Shown piece after piece: positions 1 through 6,946 of a stretch of DNA of 9,574 nucleotides. This DNA is from Methylococcus sp. UBA6136 (lineage in GTDB: Bacteria > Pseudomonadota > Gammaproteobacteria > Methylococcales > Methylococcaceae), in NCBI GenBank assembly GCA_002423305.1, contig DIVI01000050.1, forward strand, positions 1 to 9,574. The letters run 5' to 3'. Made by a program: the position numbers and the translations under genes. Under the pieces are notes generated by a model. The model did no database searches, was not told the origin of the DNA, and was given only the letters and a program-made list of their open reading frames with translations. The first letter of the stretch is position 1. The number at the start of each line of letters is the position of its first letter.

Positions 1-2
1 TG

Positions 3-53
3 CTGCTGGCCATCAATGCGCTGCAGCGGCGGGCGCATTTACGCAAGGCCTGA
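3..53 (+). CDS. cysT: CysT (CysU), sulfate ABC transporter permease, C-terminal end only
   Basis: Only the last 16 codons lie in the window, ending in TGA at 51-53. The readable tail, ending QRRAHLRKA, is basic and hydrophilic, as expected for a cytoplasmic permease C-terminus. The assignment rests on position: it stops 35 bases before cysW, and cysT-cysW-cysA is the usual order of the sulfate/thiosulfate importer operon. CysT and CysW together form the membrane channel. The fragment alone could not be identified. Confidence 0.75.
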   Translation: MLAINALQRRAHLRKA

Positions 54-88
54 TTCTCTACTCTACCCCTGACCGGAGATTATTCGTC

Positions 89-964
89 ATGTCGACTGCC
101 GTGGCTGCTGCCCCCCGTGCCTTTAATCCCGCCCGGGGTGAACCCGCCTGGGTGCGATGGACATTGATCGTCATCGCTCTCGCGTTTTTGCTGGGTTTCC
201 TGTTCCTGCCGCTGGCCGTGGTGTTTGCGCAGGGTTTCAGCAAGGGCTGGACCGTCTTTTGGGAAGCGCTGACCGAGGAGAATGCCTTGCTGGCTGCCCG
301 GCTGACGTTAATCACGGCGCTGATTGCCGTTCCGCTTAACCTGGTATTTGGTCTGGCGGCTGCCTGGTCCATCGCCAAGTTTGAGTTTCCGGGAAAAAGT
401 CTTCTGATTACCCTCATCGACCTCCCATTCTCCGTGTCGCCGGTGGTGTCGGGGTTGATCTATGTGCTGATGTTCGGGGCGCAGGGTTGGTTCGGTCCCT
501 GGCTGCAGGAGCATGACATCAAGCTGATCTTCGCCGTGCCGGGCATTGTGCTGGCGACGATTTTTGTCACCTTTCCCTTCATCGCGCGGGAACTGATTCC
601 GTTGATGCAGGCGCAGGGGACAGAAGAGGAGGAGGCCGCTCTGGTGTTGGGCGCCTCCGGCTGGCAGACCTTCTGGCATGTCACCTTGCCCAACATTCGC
701 TGGGGGCTACTGTACGGTGTCATTCTTTGTAATGCCCGGGCGATGGGCGAGTTTGGTGCAGTCTCCGTGGTGTCCGGTCACATTCGCGGCATGACCAACA
801 CGCTGCCGCTGCACGTCGAGATTCTCTATAACGAATACAACTCTGCCGCCGCTTTTGCGGTCGCCTCACTGCTGGCCTGCCTGGCATTGGTGACGCTGGC
901 CGCCAAGACCTTCCTTGAATGGCACCTCAAACAAGATACCGCCGACTTGGATCCTCAGCCCTGA
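89..964 (+). CDS. cysW: CysW, sulfate/thiosulfate ABC transporter permease
   Basis: This is one of the two inner-membrane permeases of the sulfate/thiosulfate importer; with CysT it forms the channel that CysA powers. The 291 residues match the family's usual length. A hydrophobic segment at about 24-48 is followed by further membrane segments near 70-95, 105-130, 145-170, 205-230 and 252-275. The EAA coupling loop that docks on the ATPase is visible at about 182-201 ([11 protein letters not shown], then TLPNI). The stretch [20 protein letters not shown] at 221-240 is characteristic of CysW. The ATG at 89 is preceded by a GGAG ribosome site near 74-77. The gene sits 35 bases after cysT and 10 before cysA, so the three are probably co-transcribed. 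Sulfur-responsive control (CysB/Cbl type) would act upstream of the window and is not visible. Confidence 0.95.
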   Translation: MSTAVAAAPRAFNPARGEPAWVRWTLIVIALAFLLGFLFLPLAVVFAQGFSKGWTVFWEALTEENALLAARLTLITALIAVPLNLVFGLAAAWSIAKFEFPGKSLLITLIDLPFSVSPVVSGLIYVLMFGAQGWFGPWLQEHDIKLIFAVPGIVLATIFVTFPFIARELIPLMQAQGTEEEEAALVLGASGWQTFWHVTLPNIRWGLLYGVILCNARAMGEFGAVSVVSGHIRGMTNTLPLHVEILYNEYNSAAAFAVASLLACLALVTLAAKTFLEWHLKQDTADLDPQP

Positions 965-974
965 TTAAGACACC

Positions 975-2057
975 ATGAGCATCACGATTAACAATATTCA
1001 GAAGTCATTTGGCGCGTTCAAGGCGCTGAAGAACATCAACCTTGAAATTGCCGGTGGCGAACTGGTCGCCCTGCTAGGACCATCCGGCTGTGGCAAGACG
1101 ACCTTGTTGCGCATTATTGCTGGCCTGGAAGCACCCGATGCTGGCCAGATTCTGTTCCATGGCGAGGACGCCACCGACCGTCATGTCCGTGAGCGACAGG
1201 TCGGCTTTGTCTTTCAGCATTACGCACTGTTTCGGCATATGACGGTGTTTGAAAACATTGCCTTCGGTCTGCGCGTTCGCCCCAAGCATCAGCGGCCAGC
1301 GGAGGCCGAGATTCGCGAGCGGGTACACAAGCTGCTGAATCTGGTTCAGCTGGATTGGCTGGCCGACCGTTATCCGCCGCAGCTTTCTGGCGGGCAGCGT
1401 CAGCGTATTGCCTTGGCCCGCGCCCTGGCGGTCGAACCCAAGGTGCTGCTGCTGGACGAGCCCTTCGGTGCACTGGATGCCAAGGTGCGCAAGGAACTCC
1501 GGCGATGGCTCCGGCGACTACATGATGAACTGCATGTCACCAGTGTATTTGTGACCCATGATCAGGAGGAAGCGCTGGAGGTCGCGGATCGCGTGGTGGT
1601 GCTGAATGAAGGCCAGATTGAACAGGTCGGGACTCCGGATGAGGTTTACGATCATCCGGCGTCGCCGTTTGTCTTTGAGTTTCTGGGCGATGTGAATTTA
1701 TTTCACGGGCGAGTGCATGACGGGCATGCCAATATTGGCGATGCCCAGGTATTGCTGCCGGAAGGCACAAACAGCCAGGAAGCCGCTGTCTTTTATGCGA
1801 GACCCCATGAAATCGACATTCTGCGGGAGAGTCCGGGTGCTTCTGCGATTGCCGCCAGGGTCTACGATATTCGGCCGCTGGGGGCGACGGTCTGGGTGGA
1901 GTTGGAGCGTGAAAGTGATCAGGGAATCATCGAGGTCGAGCTCAGTCGCGATCGTCTGGACACGCTCGCCATTCAACGGGGGGAGGCGGTATATGTTCAT
2001 CCGAAACGTCTGAAGGTATTCGACGAAGCTATCAGTAAAGCAGCAGTTGGTCATTAG
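975..2057 (+). CDS. cysA: CysA, sulfate/thiosulfate import ATP-binding protein
   Basis: This is the cytoplasmic ATPase that drives sulfate/thiosulfate import through CysT-CysW. All ABC motifs are present: Walker [10 protein letters not shown] at 35-43, the Q-loop glutamine at 81, the signature LSGGQ at 137-141, Walker B VLLLDE at 157-162 followed by PFGALD, and the switch histidine at 195 in VTHDQEEA. The segment from about 240 to 350 (for example [10 protein letters not shown]) is the regulatory TOBE-like C-terminal domain typical of the CysA/MalK/PotA type. The 360 residues are normal for the family. No clear ribosome site precedes the ATG at 975, which suggests translational coupling to cysW 10 bases upstream. 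The stop at 2055-2057 lies one base from the stop of a possible small ORF on the other strand. No convincing terminator follows. Confidence 0.96.
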   Translation: MSITINNIQKSFGAFKALKNINLEIAGGELVALLGPSGCGKTTLLRIIAGLEAPDAGQILFHGEDATDRHVRERQVGFVFQHYALFRHMTVFENIAFGLRVRPKHQRPAEAEIRERVHKLLNLVQLDWLADRYPPQLSGGQRQRIALARALAVEPKVLLLDEPFGALDAKVRKELRRWLRRLHDELHVTSVFVTHDQEEALEVADRVVVLNEGQIEQVGTPDEVYDHPASPFVFEFLGDVNLFHGRVHDGHANIGDAQVLLPEGTNSQEAAVFYARPHEIDILRESPGASAIAARVYDIRPLGATVWVELERESDQGIIEVELSRDRLDTLAIQRGEAVYVHPKRLKVFDEAISKAAVGH

Positions 2058-2058
2058 A

Positions 2059-2235
2059 TTACTTGGAATCTCCCGAGCGTCGCGGGACCTCTCTTGCGGG
2101 TGGTGGAGGGTTTATTGGCATGGGCGTCAAACTGGATGAGATCTTCATTATCTTGTGGCCAAGCCCTTGCCGACGTTGCCTTATTTCTGATTTCACCTGT
2201 TCAAGGGTCATGTCAATGAGGACTTTTGAACCCAT
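2059..2235 (-). CDS. Possible small protein (58 aa) at the end of the kinase-like/epsilon unit
   Basis: An open frame of 58 codons begins with ATG at 2235-2233, three bases after the stop of the epsilon-subunit gene, and ends with TAA at 2061-2059, one base short of the cysA stop. The predicted protein has an N-terminal part likely to be helical (MTLEQVKSEIRQRRQGLGHK), then a proline-rich basic tail containing INPPPP. No signal peptide or membrane segment is seen, and I recognise no family. In favour of a gene are its exact fit into the gap and its close spacing to the gene before it. Against it are the lack of a clear ribosome site and its short length, so an ORF of this size could be chance. 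If real, it probably depends on translational coupling. Confidence 0.35.
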   Translation of the reverse strand: MGSKVLIDMTLEQVKSEIRQRRQGLGHKIMKISSSLTPMPINPPPPAREVPRRSGDSK

Positions 2236-2238
2236 CTT

Positions 2239-2682
2239 TCATATCTGCTTGAAACCCTTGATGTGACGGTAGTGCTCCAGTACGCGTAATTGGGCAATGG
2301 CCTTGGCCAGCTGCAGTTTGGCGATGTCACGATCTTCGAGCAGATGGGTTTCCCGCAAAACTTGTTCCGCCTCTTCGCGGGCTTCTTCTGCGCGTTGTTG
2401 ATCAATCTCGCTGGTGCGCAGGGCTTGGTCGGCGAGAATGCTGACGGCGCTGTCCTTGACCTCCATGAATCCCCCGGACACATAGAAAAAGCGTTCTTCG
2501 CCGGTGCTATTCTGCAGTCGGATTTCACCGGGCTGGAGTGCCGTCAGCAGGGGGGCATGGCGCGGCAGGATGCAGACTTCACCCCAGGCGGCAGGGGCGG
2601 TGATTCTTTGGCAGGGGCCGGAATAGATCAGTCGACCGACGTCGATGATGTCGACTTGGAGGAGGGGCGGCGTCTTATCCAT
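2239..2682 (-). CDS. atpC: F-type ATP synthase epsilon subunit (AtpC family), isolated copy
   Basis: The 147-residue protein has the layout of the F1 epsilon subunit, the rotor-stalk protein that couples rotation to the catalytic head and can inhibit ATP hydrolysis. The N-terminal beta-sandwich (about 6-90) contains the conserved ILPRHAPLLTALQPGE and FYVSGGFMEV blocks and ends in ILADQA. The C-terminal part (about 95-140, with IDQQRAEEAREEAEQ) gives the two-helix regulatory domain. Length is near the usual 135-145. The oddity is context: no atp gene (beta, gamma, alpha) is adjacent. Its ATG shares one base with the stop of the kinase-like gene upstream (TGATG), so translation is probably coupled. 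It could be a second epsilon copy beside a normal atp operon elsewhere, or a relocated sole copy; the window cannot tell which. Confidence 0.9.
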   Translation of the reverse strand: MDKTPPLLQVDIIDVGRLIYSGPCQRITAPAAWGEVCILPRHAPLLTALQPGEIRLQNSTGEERFFYVSGGFMEVKDSAVSILADQALRTSEIDQQRAEEAREEAEQVLRETHLLEDRDIAKLQLAKAIAQLRVLEHYRHIKGFKQI

Positions 2683-3395
2683 CAGGCGCGTTCGCTGGGT
2701 TTGTTGAGCGTGAATCCGGCCTGCTGGATACCCAGCAGAATAATCGGCACGGCCTTCTCGGCGCTGATCCGGTCAGTGTTGATGATGAGGTCGAAATTCT
2801 TGGCGTAATTGAGCGAGCAGTGTTCGTAGCTGTCCTTGAACAGGTTCTCGATGGATTTATGCCGCTTGTTGTTGATCTCATAGACCTTGCGTTCGGCGGC
2901 ATCGAGCGGCAGGCCCATCTCGTCGGCGATCCGTTTGGCGCAGATCATCCGGGAGCCGACGATTCGCACGCGAAAGGTTCGCTTGCCTGAAAGAATCAGA
3001 TGCGCGCCACGACCCACCAAAATGCCATCATTCTGGGCCAGTTCGATGACGGCTTCGAACAGCGATCGGCGGTAGGTTTCCAGATTGCAGCCGCTCCCCA
3101 TTAAGGCGCTGAAGATGAAGTTGGAGACACTTGATGCGCGGTAGTCGTCGAGTTCGGCTAATCGGAGCGGATCTACTCCGGCTTTTTGGGCTGCCAGTTC
3201 AAGAATCTCACGGTTATGGAGTGGAACGGATAGTTGCTGTGCCAGCAGTGCGGCGATTTCATCGCCGCCGGCGCCGTAATCCCGAGAGAGGGTCACAATC
3301 AGCGGTGACGGCTTTTGCCTTGATTTAGGGCCGGCGTTGGCTCCGTCCACAGCGATCAAAGCCTTGATGAATGCATGGGGGTCTTTGGTAGTCAT
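2682..3395 (-). CDS. Cytidylate-kinase-like family P-loop protein
   Basis: The 237-residue protein resembles the cytidylate-kinase-like family, a P-loop group related to CMP kinase whose substrates are mostly not established. The nucleotide-binding segment is LIVTLSRDYGAGGDEIA at 32-48, where the RDYGAGG loop takes the place of a classical Walker A. Further family blocks are ILVGRGAHLIL (125-135), an arginine/lysine-rich lid segment around 142-180 (FRVRIVGSRM to NNKRHK) and FDLIINTDRIS near 201-211. The N-terminal 30 residues are a variable extension. An AGGGA ribosome site sits just upstream of the ATG. The gene is first in a minus-strand unit and overlaps the epsilon-subunit start by one base. 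It is divergent from the phospholipase gene across 107 bases, in which an AATAAT -10-like box (3428-3433) lacks a good -35 partner. Confidence 0.85.
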   Translation of the reverse strand: MTTKDPHAFIKALIAVDGANAGPKSRQKPSPLIVTLSRDYGAGGDEIAALLAQQLSVPLHNREILELAAQKAGVDPLRLAELDDYRASSVSNFIFSALMGSGCNLETYRRSLFEAVIELAQNDGILVGRGAHLILSGKRTFRVRIVGSRMICAKRIADEMGLPLDAAERKVYEINNKRHKSIENLFKDSYEHCSLNYAKNFDLIINTDRISAEKAVPIILLGIQQAGFTLNKPSERA

Positions 3396-3502
3396 GGCAG
3401 GTCCCTGTTTCGCGGTGTGGTGGGGTCATTATTGCAGTTAAGGGTTAGCCCCGCTTGGTCTGGCTGTTCCGCCGTTTCGTCTGCTGATGTCGATGGGCGA
3501 TA

Positions 3503-4945
3503 ATGGTTGCCGATTTACACTTTTCCCGTCTGCCCGTGATGATGCTTTCCATTCGATTTTGCTTGTTCCCCTCCCGGATGCTGCTGTGTCTGACATTGGT
3601 GACGCTTATTCAGGGCTGTGCCAGTATCTACAAGCCCAAGAATCAGCCGATTGCCAAAATCGATAACCAGCAGGGATATCGGTTCGTCAGCAGTCGCAAG
3701 GGGGAGATGGGCGACCACATGATTTTTCTGGCCTTCTCGGGCGGGGGAACCCGGGCGGCGGCGCTCTCCTACGGACTACTGAAGGAGTTGCGTAATACCC
3801 AAGTGGACTCAAGAGGCCGGCGCGTTCGACTACTGGATGAAGTGGACAGTATCAGTTCCGTTTCTGGCGGGAGCTTTACGGCGGCCTATTACGGGCTGTT
3901 CGGCGAAAAGACCTTTGATGATTACGAGAAGGTTTTTCTGCGCCAGAGCATCCAGGGGACGCTCATCCGGCAATTGTTCAATCCCGCTTTCTGGTGGGAC
4001 AGCGTGTTCGATGGCTTTGATCGCACCGAAATGGCCGTCGATTACTACGATCGGCATATTTTTGAGGGCAAGACTTTTGCCGATATCAATCTGAAGGGGG
4101 GTCCCTTCATTGAAATCAATGCGACCGATCTCGCCGGTGGAAATCGTTTTTCCTTTATCCAGGCTTCGTTTGATCTGATTTGCTCAAATCTGAATGACTT
4201 CCCCATCGCAAGGGCGGTGACGGCTTCGTCCGCCGTTCCGGTCGCTTTCCCAACCGTGGTGCTGAAAAATCACGCGGGGGAATGCGATTTCAGTCAATCC
4301 AGCATGAAGAAGTTTATGGACACGCAAAGCGACAATGACCCGCGAAAGCTGGAAATCAAGCATCGGATGCAGTCCTATCTCGACCCCAAGGCGCGTCCCT
4401 ATATTCATCTGGTGGATGGTGGAATCGCCGATAATCTGGGCTTGCGGGCGGTGGAGGATAGGATCGAGACGCAAGGAAGTGGATACCTAACGAAAGAAGG
4501 CGCGCGAGCTCCCAAGGACGTGTTGATCATTACGGTGAATGCTCAGGTGAAGCCCTCACGGACTATGGATCATTCGGCAGAAAAGCCTTCGGTCGGTGAA
4601 ACCGTTGATGCCATGACGGATACCCAGATGTCCCTCTTCAATGACGAAACCAAGCTTCATCTCCAGAAAAAGTTGGGTGATCTGAAGACCGAATTTGCCG
4701 CCAAGGGTCATGATGTCAGAATCCACAATGTGGAGATCTCTTTCGATTCGGTTGAGGCGAAAACCATGAAGAGCATGCTCAACAGCCTACCAACGTCTCT
4801 CGAGCTATCGAATAAGGATGTTGATATCCTCATTGAAACTGCGGCCCACATCTTGCGCAGAAATCCTAATTACCTGGAATTCCTGCGATCGAATAACGGC
4901 ACTCATGTGGCGTCTGTGCCTGCTCAGGTCACTGCGGCGAGATAG
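3503..4945 (+). CDS. Patatin-like phospholipase, probable lipoprotein
   Basis: This is a predicted membrane-anchored lipid acyl hydrolase. After a short N-terminal lead there is a hydrophobic signal segment (about 26-38) ending in LIQGC, with the lipidation cysteine at 39. The patatin fold follows: the oxyanion loop SGGGTRAAALSYG (79-91), the nucleophile Ser121 in SVSGGS (first glycine of the usual G-x-S-x-G replaced by serine, as seen in relatives), and the catalytic Asp305 in HLVDGGIADN. Both dyad residues are present, so it is probably active. The ATG at 3503 has no strong ribosome site. ATG at 3539 or 3542 would give a shorter and more typical lipoprotein signal peptide and may be the true start. 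It is monocistronic, divergent from the kinase-like gene, and followed by the hairpin terminator at 5052-5079. The substrate cannot be inferred. Confidence 0.9.
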   Translation: MVADLHFSRLPVMMLSIRFCLFPSRMLLCLTLVTLIQGCASIYKPKNQPIAKIDNQQGYRFVSSRKGEMGDHMIFLAFSGGGTRAAALSYGLLKELRNTQVDSRGRRVRLLDEVDSISSVSGGSFTAAYYGLFGEKTFDDYEKVFLRQSIQGTLIRQLFNPAFWWDSVFDGFDRTEMAVDYYDRHIFEGKTFADINLKGGPFIEINATDLAGGNRFSFIQASFDLICSNLNDFPIARAVTASSAVPVAFPTVVLKNHAGECDFSQSSMKKFMDTQSDNDPRKLEIKHRMQSYLDPKARPYIHLVDGGIADNLGLRAVEDRIETQGSGYLTKEGARAPKDVLIITVNAQVKPSRTMDHSAEKPSVGETVDAMTDTQMSLFNDETKLHLQKKLGDLKTEFAAKGHDVRIHNVEISFDSVEAKTMKSMLNSLPTSLELSNKDVDILIETAAHILRRNPNYLEFLRSNNGTHVASVPAQVTAAR

Positions 4946-5051
4946 CCGGAGGTGGGTGGCGGGGTGCCTATGACCCCCCTCAACGCCTATTGGCTGTTGT
5001 CTCATCGATCGCCATCAAAGTGATGGCCAGCTTGAAGCGACACTGAACGCG

Positions 5052-5079
5052 AAAAAAAGCCCGGTAAATCCGGGCTTTT
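5052..5079. terminator. Bidirectional intrinsic terminator
   Basis: The arms AAAAGCCCGG (5055-5064) and CCGGGCTTTT (5070-5079) form a perfect 10-bp stem around the loop TAAAT. On the minus strand the stem is followed by an unbroken run of seven T (complement of 5052-5058); on the plus strand the T run is only four. It can end transcripts of the phospholipase gene from the left and of parDE from the right. It also separates the probable core segment from the accessory segment. Confidence 0.88.
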
Positions 5080-5188
5080 AAACTTTCAGTCGATACTGAA
5101 GTGCGGGGTGTTTGGTGGCGGACGGTTGACCATGTTCCAACCGACCTCCCGAGTTTATGAGCACTTCTGCGGGCTTGAGCGGGTGCAA

Positions 5189-5572
5189 TCAGGTTTTCCG
5201 CTTCAGACGCTCGACTTCGGCGTGGAAGGCAGGGGTCAGTTCAGCGATCAGGGTTTCGATGTGGCGCACCTGATGTTGGATCGTCAGCACCGCGATGCCT
5301 TGCGGCACGAGGTCGTAGATCACGAAGTGCTGCCGCGCCGGAACCATCAGAAACGGAGTCGACCGGTACTGCCGCAAGCGCCCCTTCCCCGGGTTGGCGG
5401 CAGCAACCCCCATCACCGCGTACAGGTCGGCGAGGTACTGGTCGGCAATGTCTTCGCCCCATTCACGGCGCGACCGCGTGTGGATGCGGCGCAAATCCAG
5501 CGCCGCATTCCGGGTCAGCAGGAACGTGGCGGGCGATGGCACATCATTGCCAGCCACCGGCTTCCTTGCCAT
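5189..5572 (-). CDS. parE: ParE/RelE-type toxin of a type II toxin-antitoxin pair
   Basis: The predicted toxin has 127 residues from the ATG at 5572. It has the ParE/RelE-superfamily pattern: an early strand and helix (LLTRNAALDLRRIH), a second helix with GEDIADQYLADLY, a basic strand region RLRQYRSTPFLMV, and core strands HFVIYDLV and IAVLTIQH before a C-terminal helix. ParE members usually poison DNA gyrase and RelE members cleave ribosome-bound mRNA; the sequence suggests ParE but does not prove the target. The ATG start overlaps the antitoxin gene by 29 bases. An in-frame GTG at 5542 would begin just past the antitoxin stop and give 117 residues. An ORF extension to 5614 is unlikely because it lies deeper inside the antitoxin gene. 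Confidence 0.85.
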   Translation of the reverse strand: MARKPVAGNDVPSPATFLLTRNAALDLRRIHTRSRREWGEDIADQYLADLYAVMGVAAANPGKGRLRQYRSTPFLMVPARQHFVIYDLVPQGIAVLTIQHQVRHIETLIAELTPAFHAEVERLKRKT

Positions 5573-5813
5573 CGAGCACCGCCATGTCGGTCTTGAAGTC
5601 GCCGCTGGACGCAAAGACGCGGCCCGCTGCCAAATCGCGGTATCCAGTGAGAATGGCTTCCTGCACGAACTGGCCGTCGCGCCGTTCCATGTCGCGGCGA
5701 ATCAGGTCGCGAACGTATTCACTGGGTGTTTCGTAAAGACCCGCTTCGCCGACCATTCGGTCCACGAATTCAGCCAAGGGTTGTGACAGACGGGCGTTGA
5801 TGCGTTCAGACAT
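5544..5813 (-). CDS. parD: ParD-type ribbon-helix-helix antitoxin
   Basis: This 89-residue protein is the expected partner of the adjacent ParE-like toxin. Residues 1-50 fit a ribbon-helix-helix DNA-binding domain (short strand INARLSQ, helix PLAEFVDRMV, then the turn and helix YETPSEYVRDLIRRDMER). The C-terminal part from about 51 (FVQEAILTGYRDLAAGR) is the toxin-binding tail typical of ParD. A ribosome site GGGAGG lies five bases before the ATG. As the first gene of the pair it probably represses its own promoter, and the toxin start overlaps its 3' end, which couples their synthesis. ParD proteins usually bind short dyads near the promoter; two candidates are seen upstream. Confidence 0.87.
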   Translation of the reverse strand: MSERINARLSQPLAEFVDRMVGEAGLYETPSEYVRDLIRRDMERRDGQFVQEAILTGYRDLAAGRVFASSGDFKTDMAVLDGKEAGGWQ

Positions 5814-6232
5814 GGGAGCCTCCCAGAGCGCTCAAATTGGGTATTGTCGCACGGAGTGCGCGTCCTGTCACAACTATTGCGCACGTGGGTGACTGCCTCG
5901 GCCAGCGGCTTGACCTTGCCCTGTACCAGTTGTTGCTCAGAGTGCTGCAGGATGCCTTGCAGCACCTTGGCCTCTGCATCTTGCCGTACCGCCGTGAAGT
6001 CCGAGTCGTCACCCAAATGGATAAAAATCCGGCCTTCTGCCTGATCGCCCGTCACCACGAACCAGCCGCGCCCGCTCATCGGGTCGTTTTCGTCGAAGCC
6101 CGACCAGGAAAATTCCACGCGCGCCATGCCATCGTCCGCACCGACTCGGGCATCGATGTCGCCCTGCACCAAACCGAACTGAAATTCGCCGGCCAGATCG
6201 GCGCGGATGGTGATGTGGGCCGGGGTTTCCAT
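5702..6232 (-). CDS. Small hypothetical protein with uncertain, probably altered 3' end
   Basis: The first ~84 residues from the ATG at 6232 look like a genuine compact acidic domain: METPAHITIRADLAGEFQFG, then RVEFSWSGFDENDP, GRGWFVV and RIFIHLGDDSDFTAVRQ. I recall similar small hypothetical proteins of mobile elements but know no function. Residues 85-118 (for example ILQHSEQQLVQGKVKPLAEAV) still look protein-like. From about 119 the sequence loses protein character, passes through the parDE promoter and overlaps the antitoxin gene by 112 bases in another frame. Stops TAG and TGA lie around 5867-5876 in a different frame, so a frameshift may have removed the native stop. Residues before the ATG (WDADYFD) could also be native, meaning the true start may have been lost at the junction with the recombinase fragment. 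No catalytic motif, signal peptide or membrane segment is seen. Confidence 0.5.
   Translation of the reverse strand: METPAHITIRADLAGEFQFGLVQGDIDARVGADDGMARVEFSWSGFDENDPMSGRGWFVVTGDQAEGRIFIHLGDDSDFTAVRQDAEAKVLQGILQHSEQQLVQGKVKPLAEAVTHVRNSCDRTRTPCDNTQFERSGRLPCLNASTPVCHNPWLNSWTEWSAKRVFTKHPVNTFAT
5814..5824 (-). promoter_or_regulatory. Dyad over the antitoxin ribosome binding site
   Basis: The 11 bases just before the antitoxin ATG read GGGAGGCTCCC on the minus strand. This is a palindrome apart from its central base and contains the Shine-Dalgarno sequence GGGAGG. It could be a second operator half or a weak four-base-pair hairpin that hides the ribosome site. Its small size makes chance possible. 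Confidence 0.35.
5843..5871 (-). promoter_or_regulatory. Promoter and candidate operator of parDE
   Basis: Read on the minus strand, a -35 box GTGACA (5866-5871; 5 of 6 consensus) is separated by 17 bases from a -10 box GACAAT (5843-5848; 4 of 6), placing transcription start near 5836, about 22 bases before the antitoxin ATG. Between the boxes is the inverted repeat CGCAC-GGA-GTGCG (5848-5860), well placed for autorepression by a ribbon-helix-helix dimer. The promoter lies inside the open 3' end of the upstream hypothetical gene. Confidence 0.6.
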
Positions 6233-6250
6233 ATCGAAGTAGTCGGCATC

Positions 6251-6946
6251 CCAGACTGCAAGACCTTCACCAAGGAGACTTTGTACAAGATTCTGCACAA
6301 CCGGATGTACCTGGGCGATATCCTGCACAAGGGACAAAGTTACCCCGGTCAGCATCAGGCGCTGATTGCCCAGGATCAGTGGGATGCTGTGCACGCATTG
6401 ATCGCCACCGACGCCAAGGAGCGGAACCGGTCGACGAGGGAACTTGGTGCGTATGAGCGCGACCCGGCACTGCTCCGGGGTCTTCTCTTTACCGGCCAGG
6501 GCGAACGCCTGGTTCCGAGTTGCACGGTCAAAAAGGGTAAGCGCTATCGGTATTACACCTCGGCCAACAACCGAAAACTGGGGGCGTGGGCGTGTCAACA
6601 GGGTCCGATACCGGCCACACCCATCGAGGAGATAGTCACGCAGGAAATTCTTTCAGCCCTGAGTGCGCCGAGCATTATCCAGGCGGTATGGGAGCAAGTA
6701 AAAGCCCAATGTCCGGACATTACCGAGCCGGAGGTGGTGCTGCCCATGCGGCAACTGGCCGAGGTTTGGCGAGAGTTGTATCCGGTTGAACAATGTCGGC
6801 TGGCACAATTACTGATCGATCGCGTGGTGTTGGGCGATGGCGGCTTGGAGATCATCTGGAGCGACTTGGGTTGGGAGAGCCTGGCGGCGGAACTGCTGCC
6901 AGGGACCATCGGCGCCGAGTTGCAGGAAATGGAGGACGCGGCATGA
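6251..6946 (+). pseudogene. Serine recombinase, C-terminal fragment lacking the catalytic domain
   Basis: From about base 6251 the plus strand encodes the C-terminal part of a large serine site-specific recombinase. TLYKILHNRMYLGDILHKG and the following GQHQALIAQDQWDAVHALI belong to the end of the recombinase DNA-binding domain. GLLFTGQGERL and KRYRYYTSA resemble the zinc-ribbon region, with its usual cysteines mostly missing. A helical tail ends in ELQEMEDAA. Full members have roughly 500 or more residues and begin with a resolvase domain carrying the nucleophilic serine; nothing of that domain is present. Upstream, the same frame stays open to 5837, but there it is the antisense of the minus-strand hypothetical gene and of the parDE promoter, so it is not recombinase. 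The fragment is therefore probably inactive. Its stop overlaps the next gene by four bases (ATGA). Confidence 0.82.

Noticed and set aside
2063..2266. Plus-strand frame after cysA
   Set aside because: It needs a TTG start, runs into the 3' end of the epsilon gene on the other strand, and has no recognisable features. The minus-strand 58-residue frame in the same place is more plausible.
2290..2808. Long plus-strand frame opposite the epsilon and kinase-like genes
   Set aside because: It is the antisense shadow of two well-supported genes and resembles no family.
4948..4964. Possible left attachment site resembling the ssrA 3' end
   Set aside because: It shares only the nine bases GGTGGCGGG with 9060-9068, in GC-rich sequence and without matching flanks, so chance is the better explanation.
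5108..5596. Plus-strand 162-residue frame over the toxin gene
   Set aside because: It lies opposite the ParE-like toxin, whose motifs and pairing with the antitoxin are clear.
5837..6250. N-terminal third of a continuous plus-strand frame leading into the recombinase
   Set aside because: It is antisense to a protein-like minus-strand gene and to the parDE promoter, and shows no resolvase motif or catalytic serine. Only the part after about 6251 is recombinase.
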